Shown: piece after piece, positions 51,283 to 59,163 of the stretch | How the letters are laid out: the number at the start of each line of letters is the position of its first letter | Numbering within the stretch: the stretch's first letter is position 1 | Assembly: GCA_016872115.1 (NCBI GenBank) | Contig: VHBC01000002.1 | Coordinates: 62,001-126,000 of the forward strand | Reading direction: 5' to 3' | Length of the DNA: 64,000 nt | Source of the DNA: Sphingomonadales bacterium | GTDB taxonomy: Bacteria > Bacteroidota > Bacteroidia > Flavobacteriales_D > Crocinitomicaceae | Notes under the pieces: model-generated | Told to the model about the DNA's origin: nothing | The model's database searches: none | What the model saw: the letters and a program-made list of their open reading frames with translations, nothing else | Translations under genes and position numbers: made by a program

Positions 51283-52731
51283 ATGAATGCGCAACTCCTT
51301 TCCAAGTTTGAGCAACAGCTTGCGCTCAAAAAACAATATTTTTCCTCGGAGAACAGAAAGGTGCTGCAAACCGCTTTACAAGCGCAATACAAAAATATAA
51401 ATACCTCTACTGCGGTCCAAAACAACTTAAATGTACTTGCTCAAAGCAATGCATTCACCGTGACCACAGGTCATCAGTTGTGCCTTATGACGGGGCCACT
51501 GTATTTCATTTACAAGATTTTACACGTCATCAAACTCAGCGAAGACCTCAACAAAGCTTTTCCAAACGAACATTTTGTTCCTGTGTACTGGATGGCCTCA
51601 GAGGACCACGATTTTGACGAAATCAAAAGCTTTTTATTATTTGGCCAAAAATGGATCTGGGAAAGCGAACAAAAAGGCGCTGTCGGTAGATTCGACACCA
51701 AAGATTTAGCACCTATTCTTGCCGAATTGCGCCAAAAATTTCACAACCAACCCGACAGCGAGATTCATGGTTTATTGGAAAAATTAAACACTGCTCCGTA
51801 CGCGAAGGGTTTTTTCGAATTTGTAAATGAACTCTTCTCTGCTTACGGGCTCGTCATTATTGATGCAGACAACGCCCAACTAAAAGAAAGCGCCTGGCCA
51901 ATTTGGGAGAAAGATTTGTACACCAACGATATCCATAATGCCGTCATTGATCAAACCCAGGCACTCAAAGATCAAGGACGCAATACGCCAATTGAAAGTA
52001 AAGCATCTAATCTCTTTATACTTGGTAAGGCGAAAAGAGAAAGGATAGAGAAAACCAGTCAATTGGACTTCAAAAAAGAAAATTGCGCCCAACTTTCTCC
52101 AAATGTAGTACTTAGACCTATTTATCAAGAATGGCTACTTCCCAACCTAGCTTACATTGGTGGGCCAAGTGAAATCGCTTATTGGCAACAGCTCCCCAAA
52201 GCATTTGAAAGCCTTGGGCTTCCGTTTCCGCTGACTATTCAACGGGCAGGCGGATACTTACTTCAAGAAAAAGATCTGGAACTCATCCTAAAACTAGGTT
52301 TTGAAAAACAAGATTTTTTGTCGGATAAAGCAGCACTCAAAGAGCGCTACCTCCAACAAGTTGGCAATCAAGAGCCCAATTACAGTTCATTAGATAAATT
52401 TTGGAGCGGCTACAAAACGGCTTTTCTAAAAATTACTGCAGAAGAACTACCTCAGCAAACAAGAATGATCGAGGCCGAACTCACGCGCATTCAAAAACAA
52501 ATTGAGGCGCTCGAACAGCGCTTCGAAAAGGCGCGCAAAGGCAAATTCGACAAAGCACTCAAGCAAATCGAGCAACTTTCAGAAAAAATTCAGCCCAAAG
52601 GCCAACTTCAAGAGCGCACCTTGAATATCTTAAACTTTTGCCCCGACGGCCAGCTCTCGCAGCGCATTGCGCAAATCTACCAACAACTCGATCTTTACTG
52701 TGAAGAAAAACAGTGGTTTGTGGTGTCATAA
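51283..52731 (+). CDS. bshC: Bacillithiol biosynthesis cysteine-adding protein BshC
   Basis: A 482-residue protein of the family thought to add cysteine to glucosaminyl-malate in bacillithiol synthesis. Seen: FTVTTGHQLCLMTGPLYFIYKILHVIKL, VYWMASEDHDFDEI, GPSEIAYWQQL, a long coiled coil (about 400-460) and the terminal LNILNFCPDGQLSQRIAQIYQQLDLYC. The usual N-terminal segment (TGYFSxLFxDY type, about 40 residues) is missing: no start codon exists between the in-frame stop near 51208 and ATG 51283. It follows icmF by 2 bp. Confidence 0.9.
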   Translation: MNAQLLSKFEQQLALKKQYFSSENRKVLQTALQAQYKNINTSTAVQNNLNVLAQSNAFTVTTGHQLCLMTGPLYFIYKILHVIKLSEDLNKAFPNEHFVPVYWMASEDHDFDEIKSFLLFGQKWIWESEQKGAVGRFDTKDLAPILAELRQKFHNQPDSEIHGLLEKLNTAPYAKGFFEFVNELFSAYGLVIIDADNAQLKESAWPIWEKDLYTNDIHNAVIDQTQALKDQGRNTPIESKASNLFILGKAKRERIEKTSQLDFKKENCAQLSPNVVLRPIYQEWLLPNLAYIGGPSEIAYWQQLPKAFESLGLPFPLTIQRAGGYLLQEKDLELILKLGFEKQDFLSDKAALKERYLQQVGNQEPNYSSLDKFWSGYKTAFLKITAEELPQQTRMIEAELTRIQKQIEALEQRFEKARKGKFDKALKQIEQLSEKIQPKGQLQERTLNILNFCPDGQLSQRIAQIYQQLDLYCEEKQWFVVS

Positions 52732-52766
52732 ACCAAAAATCACGACCTTTGTGTTTAATTGACAAT

Positions 52767-53324
52767 ATGGCTCAGAATAACATTCGCGAAGTGCTCGCCA
52801 AACACCCAACTATTCCTGTCGTAACTTTTACGCACACCAATGAAGTCATACCCAAAATGGACGCGCTTATTGCCCGTGGTATTTTCTGCATCGAAATTAC
52901 ACTGCGCACACCAGCTGCCTACGACTGTATCGCTTTGGCTAAAAAGCTTTACGGCGACCGCTGTGCAATTGGCATGGGGACCGTTGTGAAAGTCGAGCAA
53001 ATCGAAAAAGCCGTTGAACTCGGCATCGACTTCATGGTGAGCCCTGGCCTCAATGCCAAGCTTGCACCTCACTTTGAGAACAGCAAAATTGCTTTTATAC
53101 CAGGTGTGGCCACCCCGAGTGAAATCATAGAAGGCATTCAGTTTGGTTGGGATACCTTCAAATTCTTCCCTGCCAATTTATTTGGTGGTTTGGGCGCGCT
53201 CAAAGCCTACGGACAAGTATTTCCGAATATTCAATTTTGCCCAACTGGCGGCATTACCGAAGATACCTACCCCGACTACCTTGCCTTACCTAATATCATT
53301 TCTGTTGGCGGTTCTTGGATGTAA
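52767..53324 (+). CDS. 2-keto-3-deoxy-6-phosphogluconate aldolase family
   Basis: A 185-residue class I aldolase of the KDPG/KHG family, splitting KDPG to pyruvate and glyceraldehyde-3-phosphate. Seen: IPVVTFTHTNEVIPKMDALIARGIFCIEITLRTP, GMGTVVKVEQIEKAVELGIDFMVSPG, the Schiff-base lysine block FKFFPANLFGG and CPTGGITEDTYPDY. ATG 52767 (MAQNNIREVLAKHP) gives the family start; the frame opens earlier inside bshC. No edd dehydratase is adjacent, so KDG-type or uronate routes are also possible. Confidence 0.9.
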   Translation: MAQNNIREVLAKHPTIPVVTFTHTNEVIPKMDALIARGIFCIEITLRTPAAYDCIALAKKLYGDRCAIGMGTVVKVEQIEKAVELGIDFMVSPGLNAKLAPHFENSKIAFIPGVATPSEIIEGIQFGWDTFKFFPANLFGGLGALKAYGQVFPNIQFCPTGGITEDTYPDYLALPNIISVGGSWM

Positions 53325-53414
53325 TTATTAATGAGCCGGACTTTTCCAGGTTGGCATTTACCCTGAGATCACCGAATTTAGACTTCTTTCGGCGAAGTAA
53401 CACTAATTTTTTGC

Positions 53415-53422
53415 TAAATTTG
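53415..53422 (+). promoter_or_regulatory. -7 element (TAAATTTG) of the tRNA gene
   Basis: A perfect TAnnTTTG, 36 nt before the tRNA 5' end. The 134-bp stretch before the tRNA holds no gene. Confidence 0.5.
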
Positions 53423-53458
53423 CAGCCATCGTTATCGTACCGTTTGACCCGATAACCT

Positions 53459-53532
53459 GGTCCTATAGCTCAGTTGGTTAGAGCAACAGACTCATAATCT
53501 GTGGGTCCACGGTTCGAGCCCGTGTGGGACCA
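53459..53532 (+). tRNA. tRNA with anticodon CAT (Met or Ile2)
   Basis: A 74-nt cloverleaf. Seen: acceptor GGTCCTA / TGGGACC (one U-G pair), D stem GCTC/GAGC, anticodon stem ACAGA/TCTGT with loop CTCATAA and anticodon CAT at 53493-53495, T stem CACGG/CCGTG with TTCGAGC, discriminator A, no encoded CCA. Acceptor pairs C4-G69 and C5-G68 are those recognised by TilS in tRNA-Ile2, so the read could be Ile2 (lysidine-modified) rather than elongator Met. It is not the initiator, because position 1-72 is a G-C pair. Confidence 0.93.
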
Positions 53533-53538
53533 CCCAAG

Positions 53539-53575
53539 TGGGGATTTTGGCTAAAATGTCAGAATCCCCATTTTT
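53539..53575 (+). terminator. Rho-independent terminator of the tRNA gene
   Basis: A stem TGGGGATT (53539-53546) / AATCCCCA (53563-53570) with a 16-nt loop, followed by five T. It begins 6 bp after the tRNA. Confidence 0.8.
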
Positions 53576-53603
53576 ATAAGCCTCTACATGGCTTGTTTTA
53601 AAA

Positions 53604-53913
53604 ATGAGCAAGGAAATGTTGAAGGAATTGGAGGGTATGGGATTGTAAGAAGCATTCAAAACAAGACGACAAGACCTTATGCTTCGCCTGCGGCAAGGCA
53701 ATATTGCCACCTTGATTTATTTCTCATTACCTTCTGGTAAATTTTCAAAGTTTCACAAAATTGAATCTGACGAAATCTGGAAATGCCTTTTCGCTGTCGT
53801 CGTGTATGGTGGCGCCAGGCTTTGAATTTTCAGATTTTCAACTTTATGACCAACAGGAGCTCATCGGTAGATTTCCTGAATTATCGCAAATCATTTCGCA
53901 TTTGCATCAATAG
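53604..53913 (+). pseudogene. Decayed cupin_5 (DUF985) gene
   Basis: Three reading frames in order carry remnants of a DUF985 cupin. Frame one: VEGIGGYGIVRS...TTRPYAS (from about 53618), matching the family's N-terminal PEGGYF...RS block. Frame two: LIYFSLPSGKFSKFHKIESDEIW (53712-53780), the first cupin motif. Frame three: FSLSSCMVAPGFEFSDFQLYD...ELSQIISHLHQ up to TAG 53913, matching the family C-terminus (CTVAPGFDFADFEL type). The central about 60 residues are missing at the second junction. Frameshifts plus deletion make a functional product unlikely. It lies between the tRNA terminator and the KAS III gene and fills the 340-bp gap. Confidence 0.6.
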
Positions 53914-53914
53914 T

Positions 53915-54979
53915 TTACCAACGATACACCACTGCATTGATATTCATGCCGGCGCCCACAGAGGCGAGAATAATGACATCTCCTTTGTTTAACTCATGCT
54001 CGGGGTATTCTCCACGAATGACCGCATCTAACAAAGTAGGTACGGTTGCTACCGAACTGTTGCCATTAAATTGAATGTTCATAGGCATGATGTGTTCCGG
54101 ACGTGCTGCTTTGTACAAACGGTAAAAGCGATCAATAATGGCTTCATCCATTTTTTCGTTGGCCTGATGGATAAATATTTTCTTGACTTGATCGACTGAA
54201 ACACCGCTTTTATCCAATGCTATTTTCATAGCCGCAGGCACTTTAGTTAATGCAAATTCATAGATTTTACGACCTTGCATTTTGATGTACTTTTCGTGGA
54301 TATGATGCTTTGAATTTAAGGAGGGGCCGTTATTTAAAAAATAGGCTTCGTCTTTGGTAAAGGTTTGGGTGGCATGCGCTAAAATACCACTGCCATCTGT
54401 GCTATCTTGCGCTGCTAAGATACAGGCACCCGCACCGTCGGCAAAAATCATGGAATCGCGGTCGTGGGGATCCACTACCCTACTTAGCGTCTCAGCGCCG
54501 ATCACCAAACAAAATTTGGCTGCACCAGCTTTAATGAATAAATTGGCTTGGATGAGCGCTTCGATCCATCCGGGGCAGCCAAAAAGCATATCGTAGGCCA
54601 CACAATTTGGATTGGCAATCCCCAAAGCATGTTTCACTCTGGACGCTAAAGCTGGCAACATATCAAGATGGTTAGATGCAAAGCGCACATCTCCAAAATT
54701 GTGGGCAAAAATGATGTAATCTATTAGCTCCGGATCTATTCCCGAAGCGTCTATGGCCTTCTGCGCAGCAATGATACCCAAATCAGAATTCGTTTGTTCT
54801 TTTTGCGCGTAACGGCGCTCTTCAATTCCGGTGATGTCTTTGAATTTTTCGATAATGATTTCATTGCTATCCTCGAAGGGTTGGTCGATGTCTTTATAGA
54901 AACGATGGGCAATGAAATCTTGGTTAGTTATGCGCAAGGTAGGAAGGTAACTACCTACGCCAAGTAGTTTAGCACTCAT
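53915..54979 (-). CDS. 3-oxoacyl-ACP synthase III family protein (FabH-like)
   Basis: A 354-residue thiolase-fold condensing enzyme. Seen: LLGVGSYLPTLRITNQDF, TGIEERRYA, the nucleophilic cysteine in MLFGCPGWIEALIQAN near residue 130, His in IFIHQANEKMDEAI, Asn in FNGNSSVATVPTLL and a C-terminal GAGMNINAVVY. KAS III enzymes condense acyl-CoA with malonyl-ACP; this one is longer than housekeeping FabH and may accept other substrates. A near-consensus -7 (55001-55008) and a dyad operator candidate lie upstream. Confidence 0.86.
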   Translation of the reverse strand: MSAKLLGVGSYLPTLRITNQDFIAHRFYKDIDQPFEDSNEIIIEKFKDITGIEERRYAQKEQTNSDLGIIAAQKAIDASGIDPELIDYIIFAHNFGDVRFASNHLDMLPALASRVKHALGIANPNCVAYDMLFGCPGWIEALIQANLFIKAGAAKFCLVIGAETLSRVVDPHDRDSMIFADGAGACILAAQDSTDGSGILAHATQTFTKDEAYFLNNGPSLNSKHHIHEKYIKMQGRKIYEFALTKVPAAMKIALDKSGVSVDQVKKIFIHQANEKMDEAIIDRFYRLYKAARPEHIMPMNIQFNGNSSVATVPTLLDAVIRGEYPEHELNKGDVIILASVGAGMNINAVVYRW

Positions 54980-55000
54980 GGTTTACGTCAGTTTAGGATG

Positions 55001-55008
55001 TAAAGTTA
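55001..55008 (-). promoter_or_regulatory. Near-consensus -7 element (TAACTTTA) of the KAS III gene
   Basis: One mismatch to TAnnTTTG, 21 nt before ATG 54979. The dyad at 55023-55043 covers the expected -33 position. Confidence 0.45.
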
Positions 55009-55022
55009 GCAGAAATTTATAC

Positions 55023-55043
55023 TTAGTGTAAAAAATACACTTA
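55023..55043. promoter_or_regulatory. Operator-like dyad TTAGTGT-N7-ACACTTA upstream of the KAS III gene
   Basis: AGTGTA-AAAAA-TACACT is a perfect 6-bp inverted repeat, and the full site has the same asymmetric half-sites as the one at 25033-25053. It starts 14 bp upstream of the -7 element, where a repressor would block polymerase. Weak terminator action for ctaA is the alternative. Confidence 0.55.
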
Positions 55044-55133
55044 CAACCAAATAAAAATGTTGCTAAAAACGATAGATAAATCCAGAAAGCACACCAATCG
55101 AGGTGTAGCGATTCATTATCAGTCCATTATCGA

Positions 55134-56153
55134 TTAGTAAACCGATTTTCTTGCAGCTGCGTAGTCATATCGGACCATTAACAGGACCGCCAACAATAGA
55201 CTTGCAAAGACTAAATGAGCGGTCTGAACTAATCCTGGCATGTCCGCATAAGCGAGCGCAACACCGCTGAACAACTCGGCAGCAAGCAAATAAAAGGCGA
55301 CGTTAATGCGCTGATATTTCCATTCGGTTCGGTTTTTCCAAAAAAGATAGCTCAATAAAATAAGGACCAACCAACTGAAACTGCGATGAATAAAAAAAGG
55401 CATACCTAATTGCTCAATCCATTCGGCACGGCTGTAACCTTTTTTAACCAAAGCATCGATTGCCTCGCGCACTTGCGTACCGAGGAACATTTGATAAAAG
55501 GTGATGCCTAAAATAAGCCAACTAAGCCACTGAAACGCTTTGTTTTGCGGTAAATCGGCTCTTTTTTTATTTTGAACATCATGAAGCAAATAAAGTTGGA
55601 TGGCAATAATGATCAAAGCCAGCATCAGGTGAACGGTAATGGTCCAAGGTACTAAATTTGTCGCCACCACAATAGAACCAAACCAAGCCTCCAGCCCCAT
55701 AAGCACCAAGTTTAGTCCGGCTAAAACCAACCATTTACGCTTGCGGTAAAAGAGCAGCAACCAACCAAAACCGAGGAGCATGGCGTTGCCCGCTAAAAAA
55801 CCAGCGAGTCGGTTGATGTATTCTGTCCAGGTTTTGCGCGCATTGAAGGCCTCCTCGACATAAACAGTTGGGTCATTTTTAATTCTTTTTGCCGTGGACG
55901 CCATGCCTAATTTTGAAAGCAAGGCACAAAATTTTTCTACTTTTTTCTGTCTTTTAAGTAAATATGCTTCTTGGTAGCCTGAGGGCAACTCAGAAAGTTC
56001 AGTGGGTGGAATCCATTTTCCAAAGCATTTAGGCCAATCTGGACAACCCATACCGCTGCCAGACATACGCACAAAACTTCCGGCAAAAACCACTAAAAAA
56101 ATAAGGATCAATACAAGCCATTGAAACCTTAAAAAACGTCTAGAAACTTGCAT
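55134..56153 (-). CDS. ctaA: Heme A synthase (CtaA/COX15)
   Basis: A 339-residue membrane enzyme oxidising heme O to heme A for cytochrome oxidase. Seen: about eight helices, the cysteine-pair loop GCPDWPKCFG, EYINRLAG (the family's EYxHR block, with Asn instead of the usual His), TVHLMLAL, FFIHRSFSW and TAHLVFASL, which carry the other conserved histidines. A perfect -7 element ends 4 nt before the ATG, predicting a leaderless mRNA. It is divergent from purB. Confidence 0.92.
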   Translation of the reverse strand: MQVSRRFLRFQWLVLILIFLVVFAGSFVRMSGSGMGCPDWPKCFGKWIPPTELSELPSGYQEAYLLKRQKKVEKFCALLSKLGMASTAKRIKNDPTVYVEEAFNARKTWTEYINRLAGFLAGNAMLLGFGWLLLFYRKRKWLVLAGLNLVLMGLEAWFGSIVVATNLVPWTITVHLMLALIIIAIQLYLLHDVQNKKRADLPQNKAFQWLSWLILGITFYQMFLGTQVREAIDALVKKGYSRAEWIEQLGMPFFIHRSFSWLVLILLSYLFWKNRTEWKYQRINVAFYLLAAELFSGVALAYADMPGLVQTAHLVFASLLLAVLLMVRYDYAAARKSVY

Positions 56154-56157
56154 GCTT

Positions 56158-56165
56158 CAAATTTA
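56158..56165 (-). promoter_or_regulatory. -7 element (TAAATTTG) giving a leaderless ctaA mRNA
   Basis: A perfect TAnnTTTG ending 4 nt before ATG 56153. No -33 element is visible. Confidence 0.5.
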
Positions 56166-56207
56166 CGATAAATCGCTATTCCATTTTTCTATTTTTTGCG
56201 CTTGTTG

Positions 56208-56215
56208 TATCTTTG
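56208..56215 (+). promoter_or_regulatory. -7 element (TATCTTTG) of purB
   Basis: A perfect TAnnTTTG, 15 nt before the purB ATG, in the 77-bp gap shared with ctaA. Confidence 0.55.
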
Positions 56216-56230
56216 TGCTTTAGATAAAAT

Positions 56231-57586
56231 ATGGAATTCAACGCCCTCACCGCGATCTCCCCGATAGATGGTCGCTACCAATCCAAAACAGCAGCTCTAC
56301 AAGCTTATTTTTCAGAATTCGGACTCATCCGTTACCGCGTTTTGGTAGAGGTCGAATACATCATCGCATTGGTTCAGAGCGGAATATCCAATCTGCAAGG
56401 CTTCCCTGAAGACCAATTCGATAACCTCAGGGCCATTTACACCGAATTCTCACAGGCCGATGCCCTTTGGATCAAAGAAACAGAGCGCACCACCAACCAC
56501 GACGTCAAGGCGGTGGAGTATTTCCTCAAAGCTAAAATGGAGGCCTTAGGTCTCAGCGCTTATTCAGAATTTGTTCATTTTGGTTTGACCTCACAAGACA
56601 TCAACAATACTGCCATTCCGTTGTCACTTAAAGAAGGTATTGAAGCTGTTTATTTACCTCAACTTTTGGCGGTGCATGCCAAATTAGTAGCTATGTCCGT
56701 CGAATGGAAAGACATCCCAATGCTGGCGCGCACCCACGGGCAACCCGCATCTCCAACCCGTCTTGGTAAAGAAATTCAAGTTTTTGCCGAACGCCTCCAC
56801 AAGCAAATTCAGCAATTGAAGTCCATTAAGTTGCCCGCCAAATTTGGTGGCGCCACCGGTAATTTCAATGCGCATTTTGTTGCTTATCCAAAAACAGATT
56901 GGGTAGCTTTCGGTAATCGTTTTGTAAATGAAATTCTCGGCCTAGAACGCGCTCAGACCACGACACAAATCGAGCACTACGATAACCTTGCTGCACTTTT
57001 TGATTGCATGAAGCGCATCAACAACATTCTACTTGACCTCGACCGCGACATGTGGACCTACATCTCCATGGACTACTTCAAGCAACAAATTAAAGCCGGA
57101 GAAATCGGTTCATCTGCAATGCCTCACAAAGTCAATCCGATTGACTTTGAAAACTCAGAGGGCAACATCGGTTTGGCCAATGCGCTCTTTGAACACTTGG
57201 CAGCCAAACTTCCTGTTTCGCGTCTTCAACGAGACCTCACCGACTCTACAGTACTGCGTGTTGTCGGTGTTCCACTTGCACACAGCATCATTGCATTTGG
57301 AGCTACACTCAAAGGTCTGGGCAAGCTTTTGCTCAATGAAGATGCCCTCCGACAAGATCTCCAAAACAACTGGGCCGTTGTAGCTGAGGCCATCCAAACC
57401 GTTTTGCGCAGAGAAGGATTCGACAAGCCCTATGAAGCACTAAAAGGCCTAACCCGAAAAAACGAAAAAGTGACCAAAGAAAGCGTCCATGCTTTTATTG
57501 ATGAATTACCCGTTACGGATCAAATTAAAGCCGAACTCAAAAAGATCAGCCCCGAAAACTACGTCGGCATTCAACTCGTCAAGTAA
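56231..57586 (+). CDS. purB: Adenylosuccinate lyase
   Basis: A 451-residue enzyme of the fumarase/aspartase superfamily acting twice in purine synthesis, on SAICAR and adenylosuccinate. Seen: AISPIDGRYQSKTAAL, TSQDINNTA, ARTHGQPASPT with the catalytic His, the signature GSSAMPHKVNPIDFENSEGN, and LQRDLTDSTVLR. The class is the E. coli-like one. It is coupled to the next gene by TAATG. Confidence 0.96.
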   Translation: MEFNALTAISPIDGRYQSKTAALQAYFSEFGLIRYRVLVEVEYIIALVQSGISNLQGFPEDQFDNLRAIYTEFSQADALWIKETERTTNHDVKAVEYFLKAKMEALGLSAYSEFVHFGLTSQDINNTAIPLSLKEGIEAVYLPQLLAVHAKLVAMSVEWKDIPMLARTHGQPASPTRLGKEIQVFAERLHKQIQQLKSIKLPAKFGGATGNFNAHFVAYPKTDWVAFGNRFVNEILGLERAQTTTQIEHYDNLAALFDCMKRINNILLDLDRDMWTYISMDYFKQQIKAGEIGSSAMPHKVNPIDFENSEGNIGLANALFEHLAAKLPVSRLQRDLTDSTVLRVVGVPLAHSIIAFGATLKGLGKLLLNEDALRQDLQNNWAVVAEAIQTVLRREGFDKPYEALKGLTRKNEKVTKESVHAFIDELPVTDQIKAELKKISPENYVGIQLVK

Positions 57587-59163
57587 TGCATTTGCGTCTG
57601 CTCTTTGCTGGTTTAATTTGGGTTATGTTTCAAACCCACGCCCAAGAACTCAACTGGCAATGGGGTAGTTTTCAGCGCAGCAAAGGGCAACTCATCGACA
57701 TCATGCCCGCTCAGAAAGGCACATTCTCTACGATCGATGCCACCAATCAATTGGGCGGAGGTAATAATATCCTGACGCAATACGACGCTTTGCAAGCAAT
57801 AAATACCGTTCGCATTAAACCCGTTAGTCCGGAGGGCTACGGCTACTATGTTCAAACGCTTAGACAAGAAAACAAGCACCTCGTATTTGTTGCCGATAGA
57901 AATGGCAAGGAAATGAAACTATTTATGAAGGTCTTGGATGCCGAAAACAACGAAATCGAAGTTAGAGAACTGCTCAGCTACACCGATCCTAGACCCAATG
58001 CCTTACCTGATTTTAATATCATTGAAGCACCGAACAAGGCCTTTTTTGCCGTTTATTATCAAATTCCCGGTAAACGAAACGGAACAGACACCTACGGTTA
58101 TCAAGTATATAATGCGCTTGGTGATCCGCACAATGGCGGTGAATACAGCTTGCCGTTTGATGCCAATTTGAGTTCCATTGAGGATGTGTTCTTGACGAAC
58201 AATGGTGAGTTTTTTATTGGCGTTATTGAATTAGAAGCAATTGAGAACCAGGGTATTCGCGTTCGAAAATCCTTTAAAAATCTGCATGTTTATCAATTCA
58301 ATCAAGATGGTTTGAAAGATTACACCTTTGAATTAGAAAGCAAACGCATTTCAAATTTTGTCATGAATTCTCAACTTCCCGATCGCTTGACACTCTTTGG
58401 AATTTACAGCAATAGCGAATGGGACGGCATGCAAGATGGCTTTTTTAGTGTGCAGCTCAACTTAAGCTCAGACACCGCAATGGCTATTGGTTTTTTACCA
58501 TTTAGTGCAGAAATCATGCTCAGTGAATTCCGCAGCAATGAGCAAACACGTATCCAAAACCGCATGGACCGACGCAATGAAGACCCGCAATTATCAAGAT
58601 ACCAAGTGCGCGATATCTTCACCTTACCAGATGGCAGTTATGTGGGTTCTTTAGAAAAATTTTACGTTTACACCAGTACTAACATTAATAACCAAACAGG
58701 TCAACGCATGACCACCAGTTATTACCATTACAACGACATTATAGCTTTTTGCATCGATACAAGCGGTCATTTAAAATGGGAACAGCGCATCTCAAAAAAT
58801 CAAGTAAGCATCAATGACTACGGTCCGTTTAGCTCCTACTGTAGCTTTACTGATCAAAATTCTTTGAACTTTATTTTTAACGATGCAGCTGCCAATTATG
58901 ACCAAGAAGGTAAGTTCCGAAGCAATTTAGAAGAAGTCGCTACCTTTAGTCTAACTCGAAACCGCAATGTCGGAGCTTGGGTTCAAATAGACCTCCAAAC
59001 CGGTGTTGTAGAAAGAAAAGTAAGTCACCAAAGAGCAGAACAAAATATCTTGTTAGTGCCTAAAACTTTTGAATTTGATTTACTCAATCAACAAATCCTA
59101 ACCTACGGCGTACTTGGTCCGCAAGAAATTTTTGGGTATATTGAACTCCGAAAAAAGCCCTAA
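57586..59163 (+). CDS. Exported protein of unknown function
   Basis: A 525-residue protein that I do not recognise. Seen: a signal peptide (HLRLLFAGLIWVMFQTHAQ), then repeated short beta strands with aromatic ends (LVFVADRNGKEMKLFMKVLDAENN, EDVFLTNNGEFFIGVIEL, DIFTLPDGSYVGSLEKFYVY), a pattern that could form a beta-propeller. No sorting domain is visible. It overlaps purB at its start and the M1 peptidase at its end, each by TAATG, so all three are coupled. Confidence 0.65.
   Translation: MHLRLLFAGLIWVMFQTHAQELNWQWGSFQRSKGQLIDIMPAQKGTFSTIDATNQLGGGNNILTQYDALQAINTVRIKPVSPEGYGYYVQTLRQENKHLVFVADRNGKEMKLFMKVLDAENNEIEVRELLSYTDPRPNALPDFNIIEAPNKAFFAVYYQIPGKRNGTDTYGYQVYNALGDPHNGGEYSLPFDANLSSIEDVFLTNNGEFFIGVIELEAIENQGIRVRKSFKNLHVYQFNQDGLKDYTFELESKRISNFVMNSQLPDRLTLFGIYSNSEWDGMQDGFFSVQLNLSSDTAMAIGFLPFSAEIMLSEFRSNEQTRIQNRMDRRNEDPQLSRYQVRDIFTLPDGSYVGSLEKFYVYTSTNINNQTGQRMTTSYYHYNDIIAFCIDTSGHLKWEQRISKNQVSINDYGPFSSYCSFTDQNSLNFIFNDAAANYDQEGKFRSNLEEVATFSLTRNRNVGAWVQIDLQTGVVERKVSHQRAEQNILLVPKTFEFDLLNQQILTYGVLGPQEIFGYIELRKKP

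Noticed and set aside
53459-53600. Integration (att) site of a mobile element at the tRNA
   Set aside because: No integrase gene and no direct repeat of the tRNA 3' end was found downstream in the window.
53492-53710. 72-residue minus-strand ORF antisense to the tRNA, ending GLEPWTHRL
   Set aside because: It covers the tRNA, its terminator and the decayed cupin; the peptide is the well-known artefact of translating a tRNA backwards.
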